NCBI RefSeq assembly: GCF_047495875.1
Contig: NC_092497.1
Coordinates: forward strand, 33,921,375-33,985,374
DNA: 64,000 nt
Direction: 5' to 3'
Source of the DNA: Pithys albifrons albifrons
Taxonomy: Eukaryota > Chordata > Aves > Passeriformes > Thamnophilidae
Part shown: piece by piece, positions 38,901 to 50,900 of the stretch
Position numbering within the stretch: position 1 is the stretch's first letter
Layout: each line of letters starts with the position of its first letter
Translations under genes and position numbers: made by a program
The notes under the pieces: generated by a model
The model's database searches: none
What the model saw: the letters and a program-made list of their open reading frames with translations, nothing else
What the model was told of the DNA's origin: nothing

Positions 38901-41900
38901 GATCTTTTCTCAATTCAAATAAAAAATTGATTGGTTCTTGGATCAACAGTATTAAACCAGAGTATCTTCTTCTCCCTAATTTTAGTTTATGCATCTTCAG
39001 AATAGCTGTGTAGGAAAGGGGAAACTTAAGTAGGAAAGGTAATCTTTTTTTCTGTTAGGGGAGGATGAATACAGTATTTTTTGGAAGGTGTTTGGGCCTT
39101 ATTTTCACTTCTTAATTTGTCTTTGAAACAGTTTAAGCAGCCAGTTCCTTTTTTCATTTCAAAGCAAGTCTTCATCCATGTTTCCCTAAAAGTTTTCTAA
39201 ATACACAGGATTAATTTAAACTTTTCTTTGGTTTTTTTTTTCCCATTTTGTTCACAAACTGTTGGACTGAAACTAAGACATATTTGCAAATAAAATGCTG
39301 ATATTTGTTTAGGATTAATTTCTTAATCAAAATGAAAATATGTGTAAGAAAAGCTAAGAGAGAGCAGTGTGTTAAGGAAGAGGAATGCATGGGTTTTGTT
39401 GCTAGAATTAACTTACTTATTTATATGTTTGTTCTGGTTTTAATTAATGACAACTTTTTTCTTTTTCCCCCCTTCAAAACTGTTGTTGGACAGAAAATCC
39501 TCAGTTTCCTCATGTAGGAGAAGTCATTGATGGAGTGGACATGAGAGCAGAAGTTGGAGTTCTTACAAGGAACATCTTAATAAAGGGACAGACAGAAAAC
39601 ATCTGCTATCATGAAAAGGAATGTCAGTTCTTTAGTTATGATACGTTTGGTGGACATATCAAGGTTTGAAAAACATTTTAAAGTAACTTCCTGTCCTGTA
39701 AAGGCACATTGAGGACAAAAAAAATAATGTTAAACTTTAACAGATTTGAAAACTTTAAGAACATCAATTCATACGGTTGCTCTGTGTGGAAATGACTTTG
39801 TCCTTTTCCCAAGAGCAGATTTTTCTCCTCAAGATTTCCTCTGTAGAATCGGAGGAAGGGATATCAACGCACAAAGTGTTCTAGAAATATCCAGCCAATA
39901 TTGGAACATTGTATTGCAGGAATTAAACCCTTATAAGTGATGTCCATGTAGGAGCATCCCATAATATTACAGAATAAAATTGGATCTCCCTCTTATCTCT
40001 TTTCTCTCTTTTCACTGCCTTCCTCCCTCCCCAGGTGATGAGCATTGAATCCTAAAGATCTGCCTCATCAGAAACTGCGCCCTAGAGAGGCGTGGAGAGA
40101 AAAGAAATTGAGTTGGACCATGGGTTTTTGTATTTAATTTCTTAAAAATTTGAAAGTAGTAAGGTTATGTAAAGGGAGCTGCTTCCAATTTCTTGTGTTA
40201 CCTACATAAAGACACCTGAAAGTAGTATTGTAGAAACTGATATTTAAAATTGTGTTCACTTTCATTTTTAGATGAAAGTGCTTCACTGATGCTAGAGAAG
40301 TTTGAGGCCTCATTTTAATTGCAAATGTATTTGTGCTTATTATGTGCTCATCATAGTTTAAATCTCTTTCTAATATATTTGAATGCAGATTTTAATTTTA
40401 TAGTTCTGGACATAATGGTGAGAAAGAAAATACACCCTTTCCCTACTGTGTGGCAGCTTTTATTTTGTAGAAGGAAGTAGGTAGTCTCAAGGCTTGTATT
40501 TAAGGTAATGTAATGAAAGATAATAATGACAAGCTACACCTCTTGCAAAGTGTGACATTGATTGCCCCAAAACTGTAAATACAGCAGACACTCAGATGTC
40601 TGGAAGGCAGAAAAGAAAACAAACATTTTTAGTCATTGAAGCTGTTAAACTGTTCCCAGGAGATTGTTTAGAGTAGTAGGTGTCTGCTGCCAAACCTAGA
40701 CTTTAGCACTGGAAGCATTTGCAGCTTGTGCAAAACTGCATGCTCAAGCAGAGAGATCCTAGATACTAAGAAATGTAATAGCTTTTGATCATCCTGGATT
40801 TCATACTGGTCACTAGGACAGTAGCATAAAGGAGGCTTAGTGGCAGTGAAGGAGAGGCATTTTTTTGCAGTTTTGGTGCTTTTCCATGTTAAGAGTCAGA
40901 GATCAGGAAGGCCTGTATTTTTGGCATGCAAACCTTAGGAGTTCATATGAAAATAATTATTTTGGATAAATACTTAGTATGGATAAGTTAATGAAATTAA
41001 ATTACAAAAAAAAGTAAGGCCTGTTTTCATTTGGTTTCTGTGGGTTTTTTTCCATCTTAGCTCCTTGCAGTGTAGCTGTTGCACTTGGTTTATGTTTTCG
41101 TAGCAGAATAGGTGGAAGAAAATAATTTCTCTTTCTCACATTACTGGTGCAGCCTCATTATGATTTTACTTCATACTCAGTAGCTTTCTGTGAAGTTGAA
41201 TGATTGGAATAATTTATCTTCCTTAATAAAATCCTTTGGAGTGCTGTGTCCAGTTTTGGGTTCCCATTGCACAGATAATGTAGATGCACTGGGGTGTGTC
41301 CAGGGGAGCCTTTGTGTGGCACCATTTGATGATGATTGAGGATGAGCTAAGAAGGGATCTTGTTGCTGTCTTCAGGGACTGGTAAGGGTTCAGAATGGTC
41401 AGAGCAGTTCTTTGGGTTGAAGAGGACAAGAGACAATGAGACTAGGCTTCAGCAAGGCAAATAATGCTTAGATAGTGGGAAAATGAAAGGGTAGAACCAA
41501 TTGTCCTCTCTGTGGCTGGAGGTATTCTTCGAAGCAACTGTCTTTAAGCTGACCGAGCACTGAGCTCCCAATTGGACTAGGTATCTCAACATCTTCTTTT
41601 GAATCTGTATTATTTTGCACAGCTGGTTTTTATTCAGCTAAGCCTGTCCCAGGTGGACTAGGCTGGTGCAGCTTCATCACAGACAGCTTTTGATGTGGGT
41701 GACTTCTGTTTGTTTGGACAGTACATATAAAGAATATGTAATGTGCCACCTGGTAAAGACCAAACAGTAAAGTGAAAATTCCTCTGTTTTAGCCATGGAG
41801 ATTTAGCTTTTAAACTTGCTTATAAAGGATACTGTTTTATAAGGCATTGTGTAGAGCAAGACTGTAATGATTGCTCTTTTATTATGTTGGCCTGTGGCAA

Positions 41901-44900
41901 CTATGTGCATCTAACTTCTGTACATCTGGTTTAGATGATGTATTAGCTTAAAATTTCCATTGGTTAAAAAGCAAATAATTGGTTATTCACTCTAGACTTC
42001 ATGTTATACTTTTAGGTATTGAAGAATTTTACATCTGTTCATCTATCCTACGTGGAATTGAAGCAAATGGGCCAGCAGCAGATTGGAAGTTACCCTGTTC
42101 ATTTTCACCTTTGTGGGGATGTGGATGAAAAAGGAGGTTATAGTTTTAAAACTTACTTGGAAGGTCTTTCCATTCATCACTGTTTTTCCAGATGTGTGAC
42201 TGTTCATGCAACTAATGGCTTGCTGGTAGGTGCAAGGAGACTAAAACATACTGTGTTGGAATAAATGTTAAAGAGCATTTAGACCCCAAATAATCCTATC
42301 CCTTCTGCAAGGCTCAGCAATATTTTTCTTACTTCAGTTAATAAATTAACAGCTGAAAACAGTAATATTTTTTTAGCAGCTCTCACCATTCTGTTTCTTT
42401 CAGATTCTTTGAGGCATCTAAACTCTCTAGTCATAATAGTGTGTTTATGAGAGATAGATAAAACTGTGTTTGACTCATCTGAACTGCTGCTACTGAGGCT
42501 TCATTCTTCAGCTGTGCCAAGATAGTAAAACTAGATGGTATTTGTCAAGTAAATCTCAGTAAGTGCTATTACAACTGACACAATAAACTTGTATTTCTGC
42601 AGATAAAGGACACCATTGGCTATGACACACTAGGTCACTGTTTCTTCATAGAGGATGGCATTGAGCAGAGGAATACTTTGTTCCACAATCTTGGGCTTGT
42701 CACAAAACCAGGCACTCTTCTACCTACAGACAGAAACAGCAGCATGTGTATTGGTATTAGGGATAAAGTGTACGGAAGCTATGTCCCAGTTCCGGCCACA
42801 GACTGCATGTGAGTATGTCATGGTGAAAAGCTAAAACCAAGCCAGCCGCAGCAGTTAAACTGCTGATTATCTGTTGAAAAAATACTGATGGGGTATTTTT
42901 ATCTATAATTTAGTGAATGCAGAAACCTTAAATGTAGTTCAATAGTACTTGTATTGAAAAAAATAAAAATAAAAACTAACATTTAGGGGTTTTATTAAAA
43001 AAAATAAGTTGTTTTATAGGAAGATTATTGTTCGTTGTGATACTTGTGGCCTTTGAACATCTTTGCTTCTTTATACATATTCCCAAGCTGTCACCACTAG
43101 AGACATAAGTGCTACTTGTGAAAGCTTCTTAAAACAGTTTATCATTGCATGGAATATCTGCACAACTTTAAATACAATACTGTGCATTGAACTAAAAAAG
43201 GCATTTTTGACTTCTAAATGTGAGAGGTTTTATGATTTTTATTGCATGTGATGATGATGAAGTAGTAACTTCATGAGTTTAACTTTTTCAGATGTGCTTG
43301 ATATAGAAGGGAGATATTTTATTGCACCTAGAGCTTTTCTGTAGTAACTTGTTTCTTAAATATTTCAGGGCAGTTTCAACATTCTGGATTTCTCATCCCA
43401 ACAATCATCTTATAAATAATGCAGCAGCAGGCTCACAGGTGAGGCACGTGGATGTAATTCATCACAAGCTACTCATGTCACTGACATTCATAAAATCTGT
43501 AGCATTTACACTGTCAGAATATGTTCTTTTATGCTTGGCAGTGAAAATGTATTGACATTGAAAGTGCGGGGTGTGTCTAGACGTGCATTTAAGAGATGCC
43601 AAAAATCTTTGTTCTAGCTAGAACAGAGGAGATCTCTTCCATTTTGTAGTTAATAGACCTGACAATAATGTCAATGTGTATATGTAGAAATTCTTTTATT
43701 TTCACAGTACTAGTGCATTTCATTTAAGGCTTTTATATTTTCTGTAGGTTATCATGAGTTTAGTGATTTGTCTTCATAGCTGTAGTCATTGTAATGAAAA
43801 ATGACTACAAAAGGTGTTCATTTTGTGAGAAACAGCTAAACTACTTTTTCCTGTCATTAGTTAGTCATTTGTTTCCAGTCAGTGACTGCTACATGGTTTT
43901 ACTTGTTGTGAACTTTTTATTAGTGCAAATACTGTGTTACAGCTGCTTGCGAAGTAAAGCTGAACTATGCTGTACATGTTGTGGAGGAGGGGGACTGAAG
44001 TCTGTCCTACTTCTGCATTTGTTGAGACACTGAGTTATGTATGGGTTTGAGTGGATTTTTCTAAGAGATCGTGGGAATGGAAACAGGAAGGGTTGTTGGT
44101 TCGTGCGACGTTGAGCTGGCAAAATGCTAACTGCCCTACACTGAGAGAGAGAGAGAGCCCCCCCACAATGCTGAAGAAAGAAAGCTTTTTTATATTTTGC
44201 ATAGAAAAGAGAAAATAAAAAAAATTATCACATAACGCATCTATATACAACTGTGGAAAAAAAACCCAACAACAACAACAACTGAGTCGCCCACCCAATA
44301 AAATAACTTAGATTCAGACACCCCAGCTGAGAAACACCCAACAAGAGAGGAGGAAAAACAAACGACAAAGAAACGTTTACTTCCTGAATCAAACACCTGT
44401 GAAGTGGTGATCAGGCCTAACACTTCCAGCAATGGTGATAGCAGGTCTGCTCAGCACCTGACCATGAAGGGTAGAGAGCTGGGAACCTCCTACACCTTCT
44501 TTGATACTTGATTTGACATCAAATGATAAGAAATACTTCTGTTTGTCCCCTCTAATCTATGTAGCATTTTCAGGGCCTCCTAAACTGCGGCCTACTAAAA
44601 TTCAGGCCTAAACTGCCACATGGTTATTGTTGCAAAAGCTTCAATGCTCAAAGAATATGTGTGCATATTCTTACACAAATAACAAAATAACCTGTGATTA
44701 ATAAATCGAATAGGATCCAAAATATTGAACTGAGTTAAATGTTTAGGGTATAAAAAAATAATCAGAAAATTTTGGGGTTTGTTTTTTTGTGGTCTGATTT
44801 TTGTTGGCCTGGGGAGTTTTGGTGGGGGTTTTTTGATTGGTTGGGTTTGGGTTTTTGGGGGGATTTATTTTTGTTTCGTTGGTTTTTGACAAACTTTTCT

Positions 44901-47900
44901 ATTTGACTGGGAAGGATTTGGAAATGTATGGCGAGATTTCACAAACGAAGATTTGGGAAGGGTCTCTCCCCACGTGGGTGTGCCCTTCCAGCCTGCCCAG
45001 TGGATTTTTTAGGTGAGGCACAGCATGTCCAGAACTGGCCCCACCATTTAAATCCTAAGGTCCATCTGCCACGGTCGAGCGAGCTTGGACAGTGACAGTG
45101 AAGTCCTCGGGACTGTCACAGCACCCGGTATGAACCAGTGCTGACCCTGCTGAGCATCCGAGAGCTGATGGGATCAGATGGCAGGGAGGCATTGAACTGC
45201 CAGGGGATGATCCCCACTGAGACTCGAACTCAGAACCTTGGGATTCAGAGTCCAGAGTGCTCTCCATTACACCACAGGACCGCCCTGATTTGGACATACC
45301 TACCAAATTAAACCATTTCTTTTCCTCCCAATGCCACGTCTTTCCATTTTGCCTGCTTTATGTAATATACCTAGTTTTAGTGTTGCAGGCTAAGTTAATG
45401 AAAACAGTTTCCTTGATCTGATTTGTGAGTCCTGCAAGGTCTTTTTCTGCCTCTGTAGAGCATCCCAGTGGATGTCACTTCCTTTCCTTACCAGAATGTG
45501 CTTGATCAGAGCAAGCATTTGTGTATGTTACAAAGTTTTGCCAATCTGACATACCTTCCTTGCATGGATGTAAATGCATTAGTATAAAGGGACTGCAGCT
45601 TAATAAGTTTCAGAAACAGAGTGCTTCAACTCTGTTCATACAAACTCTGCACTGTAGAGCTTTTTCTGGTATAAAATATAGCAATTCACAAGCAAATAAT
45701 TCCATGACTCCCCTCCCCCCCCCCCCCCCCCGCCCCAGCTCCTTCATTACACAATGAAACCTATTGTAAGGATGTATTGGCAATAGATGTTTATTTTGTT
45801 TTGGCTGCGTATGAGAAAGAGGAGGGGGAAAAAACCCCTTTTCATATTTCTAAAGGCTTTCAAGTGCTTAAGAAGCTTTTAAGTTTATTTAACAAATTTT
45901 CAAGCATCAGGATATGTTTCGGGTAAAAATTTACTTGAATCTGCCAAGCACAGAGCTGTATTTAATTATATCTGAAGTAAGATTTTGGTATTTTTATTAA
46001 GGGGCCATCCACATTTGCTTTGTAACGGTTACTCACTAGAAATGTCAAAGTGTGTCATCATGACGGATAGGAATGTTGTTGTGAAGCAGAATTTCCAGGT
46101 AATGAAAAATGAGTATATTTATGGAATGAAATGTATGAAATCTTTTAAGCCAGAGTGAATCGGGTTTTTCCATGTTTCTAGGAAAGGATGATGACTGTTT
46201 TTTATGAGATGACACACTCAGTATGCAGTGTTTCCTTAGCTACTGTTTAACCCTCTAATGTACTTTTTGTGATTATTTTCTTATGTTATAAGGGCACAGA
46301 GCATGTGGTCAGGAAAAGTTTTTCTGTTAGTAGGTATCTGCCATGCAGATGTTGTCTTGATGCCACTTCTTGTGAACACAGATGTAGTTGAAGGAGGAAA
46401 TTTTGTGGATTGCATTTAGCAGATAAATCCAGCTTCCTTAAGAGCAGAGGTGTAGAAGTAGAGAAAATGAACAGATACTGAAATTATTGCTGCATGTTAT
46501 TGGCACAGTGCTCTGAACTGGTCAGACTTCTTTTTATGCTTTCTTTCCATTCTTCTGAAAGCTTTTGTGGATTTTTTTGGCTGTGCCCTTTAAATTATGA
46601 TGTGAGCAGAGATAAGCCAACCTTTGTCAGACTGTAACAGTAAGGAGAGGAGGAATGATTTTGAGTATTTTGCTGTAAATAGAATGATTTATTAGTAAAA
46701 AAACAAAAATCAAGTGTGTGGGATGGCATGTAACTGAAATGGCAAAGTTACGTTAACATGTACATTTTTCTGTTTTGAAGTATTAAAGATCCTAAATGTG
46801 ATGGTGTTACATGGCTTCAGTGAGAAGCAAAACACTTCTTAGTGCATATTGTTCACTGGAATGTAACCTTATTTGCAAATTTCTACTTTCTCAGTGGGCA
46901 GTTTTTTGGAGATTTTATTAAAAAAATGTATTCTCTTTGGTACAGTTGTTTTGTCCTATGCTCTTATTTGTTTCTGTACTTAAAATGTCCAAGTTCATGT
47001 TAGCATACATTTATTTTGTGAATAGGTGCTTCAACACCAATAGTAGCATCAGAATCACAAGTAATGTTATTCTCTGCTTACTTGCAGGATGCTGGAATAT
47101 GGTATTTGTTCCACAGGGTTGCTACAGGAGATTCTCATAGTTTAGCCATTGAAACCAAATCAGAGCTGACACCCTTGGGAATCTTCTATAATAACAGAGT
47201 TCATTCTAATTTTAAGGTAATGTATTATCTCATTTAAAAAAATGTGAAGTTCTTTATTTGCAAATATTCTGTATTAGGATTTGTCTGTTCACATTTTGAG
47301 CTAGTTAGGTGATAAATTTGTGCTGTGTTTGAACTGTACTGTAGAATGGTGTACAATAAGCATGGGTATATTTTCTTGTCACATTTCAAGTATTTATTCT
47401 GTTTCATATCTTTGGAACACAAGGACAACTAAAACCAGTTAATATTTCTAATAAAATACTTTTTCTCAGAAGTAGTGTTTCAGATACTACTCTTTGTAGC
47501 TTTGTTTTCTACTCTGAAGAAAGCTGACCCCTGAAGAATCAAAGGTCTTTTCAGCTGTAATTCATCTGATAACTTCCTGGAGTAGCTGTGGCTTGTATTC
47601 CTGAGTGTCTAACATACAGTAACTCAAGAGTTTACACATGGTGACAGTCTCTGGCTAGAGATAAAGCTTCAGTGTTGCCTTCAGGAGCCCAGTAATTTGT
47701 GATAGTTTTTTCTTACAGGGTTCTCAGCCTAGATACAGTCATTGATGATTGTTTTATTAGTGTGACTTTCATACCTTTTCCACATGTCAGCTAAATGAAG
47801 TTAAAATCCTTACAGTATTTAATTTTGAATCTACCTGCTCTCTGTGTGTGGGTGTATAAATATGACATTTACAAAGCCATCTAGACTCTAAATCCTTATT

Positions 47901-50900
47901 TGTGTTTGAAGTTTGCCTTATAAGGAATTATTTGGTCCATGGAATTGCTACAAGACATTTTCATAGTTTAGCCATTGAAACCTTATAGAATCACTACTGG
48001 CCTTTTTATGCCAAGTGAAACTGATTTTCCTTGACAATTGATTGTTTAGAATACCAAGAAATTATGCAATATTTTATGGAAGTTGTGTTAACAATGTGTT
48101 TGGGACATTAGGGGATTTTGTTCAGATTGGAATTCATACAAATGGAATAAAAAAGTGCATTGGGAAAAAAAAACCCCTTTGGCTGTATAGCTAGTGTCAT
48201 CTTTAAACACAATTTGTGTGCTTAAATTCCATGTTTAAAGATAACTCCACTAGCGGGCCTGAGTATCTACTTGTGCATAGGACTCACTTGTAATCATAAT
48301 TTGGATCACTGGTGAAAATAGTTGCAGGTATTTGTATGTAATTCAGGTCAAAGAACGTACATGCTTCCTCCTTGCTTTTGTTTTCTCAAGTAAATTATAT
48401 CATACTGAATTATAGATTTCCAAGCTGATGATTGTTAGAATAAAAATAATCTTTAGTGGTGAGAAGTGTTTAGTTTTAAAGTGAAATACAAAGTATTTTT
48501 CATAGTGGGATTTTTTTCTGTTTCTGAGGGTAATATTCACCACAAGATTGGATTCCAGACTTTCCAGAACACCATCTGGAAATTAATGCAAAACCTCAGA
48601 GAGATGTTGTGAAAGAAATCTGAGATGAACTTTTGTGATTGTCCATTACTTTTTTTTTAATCCCCAAGAGTTTATTTCTTCTGCTCAAATTAGCACAGAC
48701 TTGTTTATTATATTAATTAGCTAGTTTTCCCTTAGACAATATGCTAATTGAAGCCAAACCCAAAATCTAAGAGTTTCTAATTTGTGTATGGAATGCAATA
48801 TTTAAATTTTATAAATTTAATATTTACTCTAATGTTGGAGACTATGAATTTTCTTTTCTTGCTTGTTTCAGGCTGGTTTGTTCATTGATAAGGGTGTTAA
48901 AACAACTAATGCTAGTGCTGATGATCCCAGAGAATATCTTTGTTTGGATAATAATGCAAGGTAAAGGATATTTTATTTCAATTGAGTGAAAAATGGTGAA
49001 TTTTTTGAGATTGCTCTTGCCTTCACAGGGCGAAAAACACTTGTAAGACAATAGCATAATTTATAAATTGTAATGAATCAATAAGTTCATATATAATTCT
49101 TTTCCCTCATTTGTTCATCTGTTTTGGGAACAACTCGGATGGTGTGTCAAAGGATTTGGCTGTTTCTTCTGAACTCTTGGTCAGGGTAGTTTTCAGGTTC
49201 CTAGAAGACATTGTTTTAAATGTGCTCTACCATGATGCTGAAAATGTGTTCTGGAATCTCTGCTAAAAGGGGAAGGTTTCCTTTCAAATGTGATCTTCTG
49301 ACTTATGATTCAATTTTAACTAATTGTTAGGAAAAGGCTTCAGTAATCCACTTGCCTTTCCGAGTGCTAAATGCTTTCTGCTGTACCTTGCAGGTTATAG
49401 CTCGGTGTACAGTTTTACTGAAGGCTACGTGCAGAGATGGTACATTTTCTTTGGTTTATAAAATGAGAAAAAACAAGGGAGAGTCTAGGAAAGTTCCAAG
49501 TTATACTGTTCCTGGTTAGTCCTGAACTTCAAATAACATAGCCTAGGATAGTGATTTTACAACAATATGGGATAACTATATCTCAACATTTTATTGTGAC
49601 AACTTAGCATTAGGACTGAAAATATGATTCTTAACATTATCTTTATTTTCAAGCCCTGTGTTTAGGACAAGGACAGTTAAGTGACAGTTAAGCTGCAGAT
49701 GCAGAGAGGAAAGTTTCTGATTTTGTTGGCGCTCAATAGCTGGAAATGAACTTGCTAGTTCCATATTTTGACAGAAACCCCATATATACACTTGTGGTTT
49801 ACCTCAGTTATTACAGGTAGTCAAGATTGGCAAAATGTCCTATGAGAACCTGTAGTGTGTTGAGAATGTAAGAAACTTAGTGCATGAGATGACGTTTTGT
49901 TTCACAACAGATAAAGGAGTAATGAGGCACTGTGTAACTACATGAGGCCACTAGTTATTGTACATGGAACCAAACTGTGGGGGTTTAAATGCTAATTGAG
50001 GAGACTGAGACTGTCAAACCCAAACATTTACCTATTCTCCCCTTCCTGCCTTGGATGGGGAGGAAGCAGATCTGAATCCAAACAAAAGAGTACAAAGTGA
50101 TGATTGAGGAAATGGACATGGATATCTTTACCCACTCAAGATGCGTATTTGTAATTTTTTTTTAATGTATTACTTTTTCTCTGGGGTCTTGGGGATAATC
50201 AAGTGAAACCTTCACCAGTTCTTAATCAGGATGTTTCTTCCTAATCTTTAAAATAGGTTCCAGCCCTAATTTACAGTACAAGACTGTCTTGGTAGCAATG
50301 CAGACTATTCGGTTTGGAACAGAAAAATACCTCAGATGTTCTTAAAGAAGGGGCATTTCTCTGTGTCAGAAGTGTTTGAAAGATTTGAGGGAACAGTTAG
50401 ACAAATGTCTAGCCTGCTTTTGCATAGTTAATGTCAGCCCTGTGAATCCTCCCAAGGAGCTTTAATTCCCTTCATCAGACTCTTACATTAATGCTGCAGT
50501 AAAAGTGGGGAAGGCAAAAAGTAAAAGGGTGTAAAGGCAGTGAGATGTACCTAAAGAAACTTAGGGAGACTGAGGAAGAGCAAGAGAGTTACTGGAAGAG
50601 AGAAGTTTTATATTCCTGCTTCATTATACCTTGAGACACTTTTCTAGTAATCAGAGAGTTAGAGATGTACCTGAATTTATCTTCTCTCATTCCAAACATG
50701 AAGCAGAGTGAAATTTGCTCATCAGATGAGCATGAGTGTTTATCTTTCAGGCTTACTTAACTCAATATATATGACACATGTAAAACAAAGAGTTTTCTTG
50801 TACTGAATGTTTGGATTTTTATCTCTCCCAGGTTTCGACCTCATCAAGATGCAGACCCTGAAAAGCCCCGAGTTGCTGCCCTGATTGACAGATTAATCTC

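Larger units (their letters stand above)
43439..47087. other. CEMIP2: CEMIP2 intron between coding exons 9 and 10
   Basis: 3.6 kb. It holds the minus-strand LTR, the G/T-rich tract, the tRNA-5S element and the poly(C) run. The remainder (45.74-47.08 kb) has no recognised repeat. Confidence 0.5.

Noticed and set aside
45210..45284. Functional tRNA-Gln gene
   Set aside because: Boxes A and B and the anticodon region are present but the acceptor arms do not pair and the 3' side runs straight into the 5S-like part.
45055..45306. 83-codon minus-strand frame
   Set aside because: It is a read-through of the tRNA/5S-derived element, not a protein gene.
46002..46098. Exon-like stretch with a good donor (CCAG followed by GTAATG) between exons 9 and 10
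   Set aside because: The acceptor is weak, one frame is open only for about 32 codons (not unusual), its 97-bp length would break the frame and it matches nothing in the CEMIP family.
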